From positions 1 through 12,014 of the forward strand of contig CALZBV010000054.1 of NCBI GenBank assembly GCA_945622055.1: 12,014 nt of DNA. The letters are read 5' to 3'. The number at the start of each line of letters is the position of its first letter. Positions within the stretch are counted from its first letter, which is position 1. The notes under the pieces are model-generated. The model did no database searches. It worked only from the letters and a program-made list of their open reading frames with translations, and was not told where the DNA came from. The stretch is from an uncultured Clostridia bacterium (lineage in GTDB: Bacteria > Bacillota > Clostridia > Lachnospirales > Lachnospiraceae). The position numbers and the translations under genes were made by a program. Below, piece by piece: positions 7,234 to 12,014 of this stretch.

Positions 7234-7246
7234 GGTTGCACCTCCT
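7234..7246 (-). promoter_or_regulatory. Ribosome binding site fixing the TTG start of stp
   Basis: On the minus strand GAGGAGG is followed by a spacer of 7 bases and then TTG at 7233. The ATG that overlaps this motif is out of frame, so the Shine-Dalgarno position and the protein N-terminus together fix the TTG as the start of stp. Confidence 0.8.
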
Positions 7247-7288
7247 CATTTGCGTTATCTATCCCCTTAAGGTCTTGTAAAATCGCTC

Positions 7289-8344
7289 TCAGCCATTCTT
7301 CCCCATTTCATCCAAATGACTTTTCCGAAGTTGTCCGCATGCGGCCCCAATATCCGCACCCAACTCTCTTCTTATAGTAACATTTATATTATATTTTTCA
7401 AGTCTTTTTCGAAAATTTAAAACATTTTTAAAAGTTGATTGCTTATAGTCACGTTCCTTAATCGGATTTACAGGAATTAAATTCACATGACAATTTTTTC
7501 CATGTAAGAGGCGTCCAAGCTCATCTGCCTCGCTTTCCGTGTCATTCTCACCTGCAACAAGACTGTATTCATAGCTGATTCTTCTTCCGGTTTTCTCGAA
7601 ATAAAAATCACAGGCAGCCAGAACCTCCTTCAGCTCATACTTGTAAGCAACCGGCATGAGACGCTTCCGTTTTTCATCATTCGGAGCATGAAGAGAAAGT
7701 GCCAGCGTTACCGGAAGCTCCTCCATGGCAAGTTTTCGCATGTTCTCCACAATCCCGCAGGTAGAAACCGTAATATTGCGCACACTCATATTGTGACCCT
7801 TTTCATCCGTAATCAGCCGGATAAACCGGACCAGATTGTCGTAGTTATCCATAGGTTCTCCCGTTCCCATTACAACAACATTCGAAACATGCTCTCCGGT
7901 CAGTTCTTCAATACGATAAATCTGCTCCAACATTTCGGAAGGCAGAAGATTACGTTCCAGACCTTCAAGTGTAGACGCACAGAACCGGCAGCCCATACGA
8001 CAGCCGGCCTGCGAGGAAATACAGACGGAATTGCCATGATGATATTTCATAAAGACACTTTCTATTACCTTATCATCCGGAAGAGCAAAAAGGAACTTGA
8101 TTGTACCATCCTCCGCAGAAGAAAGCCTGCGAACCTCACGCAAAACAGTAAATGAAAAGTTTTCCGCAAGCTTCTTCCGAAAAGCCTCGGAAAGATTTGA
8201 CATTTCAGAAAAGGAGGCCGCCTTTTTCTTATGCATCCATTCAAACAGCTGTGCCGCACGAAACTTTTTCTCACCCAGCGCCAGCACCGCATCTTCTAAT
8301 TCCTGATGACTTAATGACTTGATATCCTTTTGTTCGGTAATCAT
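7289..8344 (-). CDS. rlmN: Dual-specificity 23S rRNA (A2503) / tRNA (A37) C2-methyltransferase RlmN
   Basis: This radical-SAM enzyme adds a methyl group to C2 of A2503 in 23S rRNA and of A37 in some tRNAs. The 351-residue product carries the 4Fe-4S motif CxxxCxxC at C115, C119 and C122 (GCRMGCRFC), C108 seven residues earlier as in E. coli RlmN, VVVMGTGEPMDNYDN (156-170) for SAM binding, LSLHAPND (216-223), and the methyl-carrying C336 in GAACGQL. The frame continues upstream to 8536, but that part overlaps rsmB. ATG 8344 has AAGGAGA 5 bases upstream and begins MITEQKDIKSLS, a normal start. It follows rsmB after 19 bases. Confidence 0.97.
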   Translation of the reverse strand: MITEQKDIKSLSHQELEDAVLALGEKKFRAAQLFEWMHKKKAASFSEMSNLSEAFRKKLAENFSFTVLREVRRLSSAEDGTIKFLFALPDDKVIESVFMKYHHGNSVCISSQAGCRMGCRFCASTLEGLERNLLPSEMLEQIYRIEELTGEHVSNVVVMGTGEPMDNYDNLVRFIRLITDEKGHNMSVRNITVSTCGIVENMRKLAMEELPVTLALSLHAPNDEKRKRLMPVAYKYELKEVLAACDFYFEKTGRRISYEYSLVAGENDTESEADELGRLLHGKNCHVNLIPVNPIKERDYKQSTFKNVLNFRKRLEKYNINVTIRRELGADIGAACGQLRKSHLDEMGKNG

Positions 8345-8363
8345 ACGTTCTCCTTTTTCTCTG

Positions 8364-9746
8364 TCACGGCTTTCGAAATCTGGAAACAAAAAAACCGTCC
8401 GTCCCATGAATATGCGGGAGTAACTGGAGATATCCCTGCTTTGTTGTCTCTGAATGAAGCTTTCCGGACAGATAAGGGTCCAGACTTTCCGGAACCATAT
8501 TACAGTCTGTCTTAAGGAACTCGAAACCGCCTTCATTTTCTGCCTTGTTTAAGGTACAGGTAGAAAAAATAAGTACTCCGCCCGGCTTTACATAGCGTGC
8601 GGCATTTTCCAGTATTTTTTTCTGAAGCTCATAAAGCTCCTTCAGGTTCTCTTTTTCAAAAAACAGCTTGATATCCGGCTTCTTCCCGATAATCCCGAGG
8701 CCGGAGCATGGAACATCCGCGAGAACCACATCATAGGCGGCCTCGTCTTCCTTGTGAAAAACAGAAGCATCCGCTACCTGTTTGATATGGTTCTACTTTT
8801 TGCAACGGAGTTTATTCTCGAGGATTATCATTGTTTTCTTCTCGGATAAATCCCTGGATGTAACCGTACCACCCTGCCGTAAAAGGTCTGCCGTCATAAT
8901 CGACTTACCGCCCGGTGCGGCACACACATCCAGCACCTTTTCCGTTCCGGTGAGCCCTGCTGCAAAAACTGCCTGCATGGAGCTTTCGTCCATGATATAA
9001 AACCTGCCGTCTGCAAATCCCGGAATACGTTCCGGTGCATCAAAACCATCGATACAAAGTGCTGCCTTATCGTAAAGCCCTGCTTCCGCAGTGATCCCTG
9101 CTTTGCAAAGCTCTGCCTCAAATTCCTTCTGTTCGGCTTCCTCTCCCAGAACGCGTAGCGAAAGCTTTCTTTTTTCAAGAAACGCCTTGCAAATCAATTC
9201 CGTCTGCTCAATACCGTACTGACGCACCAACAAATCCACAAGTACCATTGGCATCGAATATATTACGGAACAGTATTTCTTAAAATCTCTCTCCCGGACC
9301 GGATACGGAAGCTTATCCGCCCTGGCAATTGCTCTTGCCACTCCGTTCACGAATCCGGAAAGTCCTGAAAATCCAAGCTTTTTCGCCATAATGACAGCCT
9401 CATTACAGGCAGCAGACACCGGAATCTTATCGGTAAATCTCAGCTGATATACCGTCACCCGAAGTATTGCCGCAATCGCCGGCTTCATTTTCTTCACAGG
9501 TGTTTTTGAAAAACAGTCAATGATGTAATCAATTTCCGTCATCCGCTCAAGACATCCCTCAAACAGCAGGGTGGCGAGGGCTCGCTCCCGCTTATCCTGT
9601 ATGCGGACCAGATATTTTTCCTTTGCCTCATTGGAAAACTTCTGTTCCTCGCAGACCATACGAAGCATACAGACAGCGGCAAAGCGGGCCGGCAGGCTCT
9701 CTTTTCGCTCTTTTACTGTTCCCACAGGCTGGCTTTTCTGTTCCAT
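8364..9746 (-). pseudogene. rsmB: 16S rRNA (cytosine-967-C5) methyltransferase RsmB, interrupted by in-frame TAG
   Basis: The frame from ATG 9746 to TGA 8364 is 461 codons, the normal RsmB length, with one internal TAG at codon 318 (8795-8793). There is no frameshift: both sides are in the same frame. The N-terminal NusB-like RNA-binding domain covers about 1-140. The SAM-binding motif VLDVCAAPGGK is at 271-281. After the stop come DVPCSGLG with C347 and STCTLNKAEN with the expected catalytic C397, then a normal C-terminus. A protein ending at 317 would lack both cysteines and should be inactive. The stop sits in a variable segment (RCKK-stop-NHIK) between motif I and the ADAS segment. AAGGAGA lies 5 bases before the ATG, which overlaps the stop of the YugP-like gene as TGATG. 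It may be a real nonsense mutation, a sequencing error or a readthrough site; pseudogene is a provisional label. Confidence 0.88.
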
Positions 9747-10438
9747 CAGTCTCTCCTTCTTCCGTTTCGTGCAATCAGAATCAGACGCAGCAGCTGAAGC
9801 GCAGATGCCGCAGCCGCAGCAAGATACGTATATGCCGCAGACCGGAGAACAACACCTGCCATACCGGCCTCCTTCTGGTCCAGAATGTTTGTCTGCTTCA
9901 AAATACGCACAGCCCGTATGGAAGCATCAAATTCCACCGGGAGCGTAATCACATGGAACAATACGGCAAAGGAAAACAAAAAAATACCGATCGGTACCAG
10001 GGAATTGTATAAGCCCAGAATAATTCCAGCAATAAAAAGCGGCATGGAAAGACGATTGCCAAAATTAACGACCGGCACGAGAAAGCTGCGAATCTGCATC
10101 GGAAAATACTGCTCCTCATCCTGGATTGCATGTCCGCACTCGTGGGCAGCCACTCCGATTGCAGCAACCGATGTACTGGAATAGACGGATTCTGACAAAC
10201 GAAGTACCTTTGCCGAAGGGTCATAATGATCCGTAAGCTCCCCTGCAATCGGTTCTACCTTAACAAAGCCGGCTCCACCCTCGGAAAGAATCCGCTCTGC
10301 AACCTCCTTTGCAGTCATTCCGCTTTTTGACATTACTCTTGAATACTTTGCAAAGCTTGACTTCACCTTTGCAGAAGCAAGCAAAGAGAGCACCGCTCCG
10401 ATCAGAATAAAAATATAGGTCCAGTCATAATAAAACAT
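9746..10438 (-). CDS. YugP-like membrane zinc metallopeptidase
   Basis: The 230-residue protein belongs to the neutral zinc metallopeptidase family typified by YugP. The HExxH motif HECGH is at 99-103 (H99, E100, H103). Hydrophobic segments at about 4-22, 131-162 and 198-222 suggest several membrane passes. The conserved region LSESVYSSTSVAAIGVAAHECGH runs from 81 with typical family spacing. The physiological substrate is unknown. I chose ATG 10438 over the upstream in-frame ATG at 10462 because AAGGAGG lies 6 bases before it and the N-terminus MFYYDWTYIFILIG fits the family. It lies 24 bases after fmt and its stop overlaps the rsmB start by one base. It is not in this position in B. subtilis, so it looks like a lineage-specific insertion into the fmt-rsmB interval. 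Confidence 0.9.
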   Translation of the reverse strand: MFYYDWTYIFILIGAVLSLLASAKVKSSFAKYSRVMSKSGMTAKEVAERILSEGGAGFVKVEPIAGELTDHYDPSAKVLRLSESVYSSTSVAAIGVAAHECGHAIQDEEQYFPMQIRSFLVPVVNFGNRLSMPLFIAGIILGLYNSLVPIGIFLFSFAVLFHVITLPVEFDASIRAVRILKQTNILDQKEAGMAGVVLRSAAYTYLAAAAASALQLLRLILIARNGRRRD

Positions 10439-10462
10439 GGAAATCCTCCTTCCATAAAACAT

Positions 10463-11398
10463 TTACTTCCCAAAAACAATTCCCGGCTCCGGATGGTATC
10501 CACGCAGGAACTCCTCCGTTGTCATCCGACGCTTTCCTTCCGTCTGAAGCTCTTTTACAACTAAAATCCCGTCACCGGTCATAATCCATAAATATCCGTT
10601 CTTTGTAGAAACTAACGTTCCACACGGACACGGAGCAAATCTTTCAAAGGATACCTCCGTCTCCCAAAGCTTCAGTGTCTTTCCGTTCCAGAACGTATAG
10701 GCACTCGGCCATGGATTCAGTCCCCGGATCAGGCGTTCCAGTTCCTTCGCAGGACGGGTGAAATCCAGATGTCCCATTTCCTTCTTTAACATTTTTGCAT
10801 ACGTAGAATGCGCATGGTCCTGGGGCGTATAGACTGCCCTTCCTTCTTCCATAAGGTCAATCGCCTCCAGAAGAAGCGGACCGGCTGCCGCCGCAAGCTT
10901 GTCATGCAGACTTCCTCCCGTTTCCTGTGCGGTTATTTCCACCTCTGACGTGCAAAGCATATCTCCGGTATCGATTCCCTCATCCATACGCATAATCGTA
11001 ATTCCTGTCTTCTCTTCCCCATCAATGATGCTCCACTGAATCGGTGCCGCACCCCGGTATTTCGGAAGAAGAGACGCATGAACATTGATACATCCGAACT
11101 TTGGCAGGTCTAAAATCTCCTTGGACAGAATCTGTCCAAACGCTACAACTAAAATAATATCCGGATTGATTTTCCGCAAATACTCTACCGATTCCCGGTC
11201 CTTTACCTTCACCGGCTGAAACACCGGAATATTGTTCTCTTCCGCAACAACCTTTACCGGTGATTTTGCCATTTCCTTTCCACGTCCCTTCGGACGATCC
11301 GGCTGCGTTACCGCCAAAACAATCTCATGCTTTGAAGAAACCAGACACTTAAGTACTTCAGCCGCAATATCCGGCGTTCCCATAAAAACTGCTCTCAT
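10463..11398 (-). CDS. fmt: Methionyl-tRNA formyltransferase
   Basis: The enzyme formylates Met-tRNA(fMet) with 10-formyl-tetrahydrofolate, needed for efficient initiation. At 311 residues it has the normal length. The N-terminal Rossmann-like catalytic domain begins MRAVFMGTPDIA and has TQPDRPKGRG (31-40). The active-site residues N105, H107 and D144 lie in the INVHASLLPKYRGAAPIQ region and the MDEGIDTGD region (138-146). The C-terminal OB-type tRNA-binding domain starts near 205 (GLNPWPSAYTF). The ATG has GGGAGGA 6 bases upstream. It lies 19 bases after def, the usual pairing with the deformylase that later removes the formyl group. Confidence 0.97.
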   Translation of the reverse strand: MRAVFMGTPDIAAEVLKCLVSSKHEIVLAVTQPDRPKGRGKEMAKSPVKVVAEENNIPVFQPVKVKDRESVEYLRKINPDIILVVAFGQILSKEILDLPKFGCINVHASLLPKYRGAAPIQWSIIDGEEKTGITIMRMDEGIDTGDMLCTSEVEITAQETGGSLHDKLAAAAGPLLLEAIDLMEEGRAVYTPQDHAHSTYAKMLKKEMGHLDFTRPAKELERLIRGLNPWPSAYTFWNGKTLKLWETEVSFERFAPCPCGTLVSTKNGYLWIMTGDGILVVKELQTEGKRRMTTEEFLRGYHPEPGIVFGK

Positions 11399-11417
11399 TC
11401 CGATTCCTCCCGGTTTA

Positions 11418-11894
11418 TTATCTTTCTGAATTTACGTTTCGAAGCTCACCTTCGACCTTATCCACGTAAACAATACCGTCCAGATGATCAATCTCGTGAC
11501 AAAATGCACGCGCCAGAAGCTCTGTTCCGGTTATCTCAAATTCGTTCATCTCCAAATCCATTGCACGAACCGTAACCTCATTCGGTCTGGTTACCGTACC
11601 GGACTTTCCCGGTACACTAAGGCAGCCCTCATCTCCGGTCTGGCTGCCGGAGGTGCTGATAATCTCCGGATTCAGTAAAATAATCGGCTCCTCCCCCTCC
11701 GGGGAAACATCGATTACGACAAGGCGCTTTAACACACCTATCTGCGGGGCCGCAAGTCCGACTCCGTTTGCCTCATACATCGTCTCAAGCATATCATCCA
11801 CGAGATCGAGAAGCTTTTCATTCACCTCCTTCACCGGCTTTGCTTTCTTTGTTAATACCGGATCACCTAATGTTCTAATCTGTCTTAATGCCAT
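11418..11894 (-). CDS. def: Peptide deformylase
   Basis: The metalloenzyme removes the formyl group from nascent chains at the ribosome exit. The 158-residue product has all three signature motifs: GVGLAAPQIG (44-53), EGCLSVPG with metal ligand C91 (89-96), and HEIDHLDG with metal ligands H133 and H137 and catalytic E134. The length and short C-terminal tail fit a bacterial deformylase of about 150-170 residues. The ATG is preceded by AGGAGG at 8 bases. It lies 17 bases after the priA end and 19 bases before fmt, the common priA-def-fmt order. Confidence 0.97.
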   Translation of the reverse strand: MALRQIRTLGDPVLTKKAKPVKEVNEKLLDLVDDMLETMYEANGVGLAAPQIGVLKRLVVIDVSPEGEEPIILLNPEIISTSGSQTGDEGCLSVPGKSGTVTRPNEVTVRAMDLEMNEFEITGTELLARAFCHEIDHLDGIVYVDKVEGELRNVNSER

Positions 11895-11911
11895 TTTTTA
11901 TCCTCCTGTAA

Positions 11912-12014
11912 TCAATATCCACTATATGGATCAAAATCAAATAATATCCGTACCGGAAGTTCCTTTTCTACCGCGTTCTTTTCCTCCTGTGCAAGCTGAT
12001 GAAGCTGCATCAGC
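11912..12014 (-). CDS. priA: Probable primosomal protein N' (PriA helicase), C-terminal fragment
   Basis: Only the last 33 codons and the TGA stop lie in the window; the first base belongs to a split codon. The end reads ELPVRILFDFDPYSGY, which resembles the PriA C-terminus (a strand of the type R-x-x-x-D-x-D-P followed by a short tail). It is followed after 17 bases by def, the usual partner. PriA is a 3'-to-5' helicase that restarts stalled replication forks. No catalytic motif is visible here, so the call depends mainly on gene order and the short terminal pattern. Confidence 0.7.
   Translation of the reverse strand, partial: LMQLHQLAQEEKNAVEKELPVRILFDFDPYSGY

Noticed and set aside
7234..7288. 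Internal promoter in the rlmN-stp gap, the largest gap in the window
   Set aside because: I found no convincing -35/-10 pair in these 55 bases; only a CCTTAAGG palindrome and the stp ribosome binding site.
8729..8796. Frameshift (programmed or otherwise) between the two rsmB parts, with AAAAAG before the TAG as a slippery site
   Set aside because: The sequence on both sides of the TAG is in the same frame, so a -1 or +1 shift would not rejoin the downstream part.
9571..10012. Two overlapping plus-strand open frames
   Set aside because: They are antisense to rsmB and the YugP-like gene and have no supporting signal.

Overview
The window is a single-strand gene cluster from a low- to mid-GC Firmicute. 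Every supported gene lies on the minus strand, so transcription runs from base 12014 towards base 1. The order priA-def-fmt-rsmB-rlmN-stp-prkC-rsgA-rpe-thiN is the well-known Bacillota housekeeping cluster (priA through yloS in Bacillus subtilis). A YugP-type protease between fmt and rsmB, a PilZ protein between rpe and thiN, and many strong AGGAGG-type ribosome binding sites suggest a clostridial, probably Lachnospiraceae-like, bacterium. This placement comes from gene order and protein sequence only.

Layout in transcription order: the 3' end of priA (12014-11912), def (peptide deformylase), fmt (Met-tRNA formyltransferase), a YugP-like membrane zinc metallopeptidase, rsmB (16S rRNA m5C967 methyltransferase, interrupted by an in-frame TAG), rlmN (23S/tRNA m2A radical-SAM methyltransferase), stp (PP2C phosphatase), prkC (transmembrane PASTA kinase), rsgA (ribosome-assembly GTPase), rpe (ribulose-5-phosphate epimerase), a YcgR/PilZ-type putative c-di-GMP effector, thiN (thiamine pyrophosphokinase), ychF (ribosome-binding ATPase), and a 5' fragment of a probable lgt (prolipoprotein diacylglyceryl transferase). 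Gaps are 0-55 bases and several genes overlap or abut. No convincing internal terminator or promoter was seen, so the set looks like one long transcription unit or a series of coupled ones. No stretch over 300 bases lacks a gene.

The genes group by theme. Def and Fmt manage N-formylation of initiator Met. RsmB, RlmN, RsgA and YchF act on rRNA or the ribosome. Stp and PrkC form a reversible Ser/Thr phosphorylation pair that senses the cell wall, with RsgA as an established PrkC target in B. subtilis. Rpe and ThiN are metabolic passengers. The PilZ protein adds a possible c-di-GMP input.

The most notable observation is that rsmB is full length in one reading frame except for a single TAG at codon 318. 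The stop separates the SAM-binding motif from both conserved cysteines of the active site, while the sequence after it remains perfectly RsmB-like. This is a recent nonsense mutation, a sequencing error or a readthrough/recoding event; the sequence alone cannot decide. Secondary points are a non-PASTA C-terminal domain on PrkC behind a Pro/Thr/Ser linker, a G7 tract inside the c-di-GMP motif of the PilZ gene, and a perfect 8-bp hairpin between thiN and ychF. No entirely new system was found.
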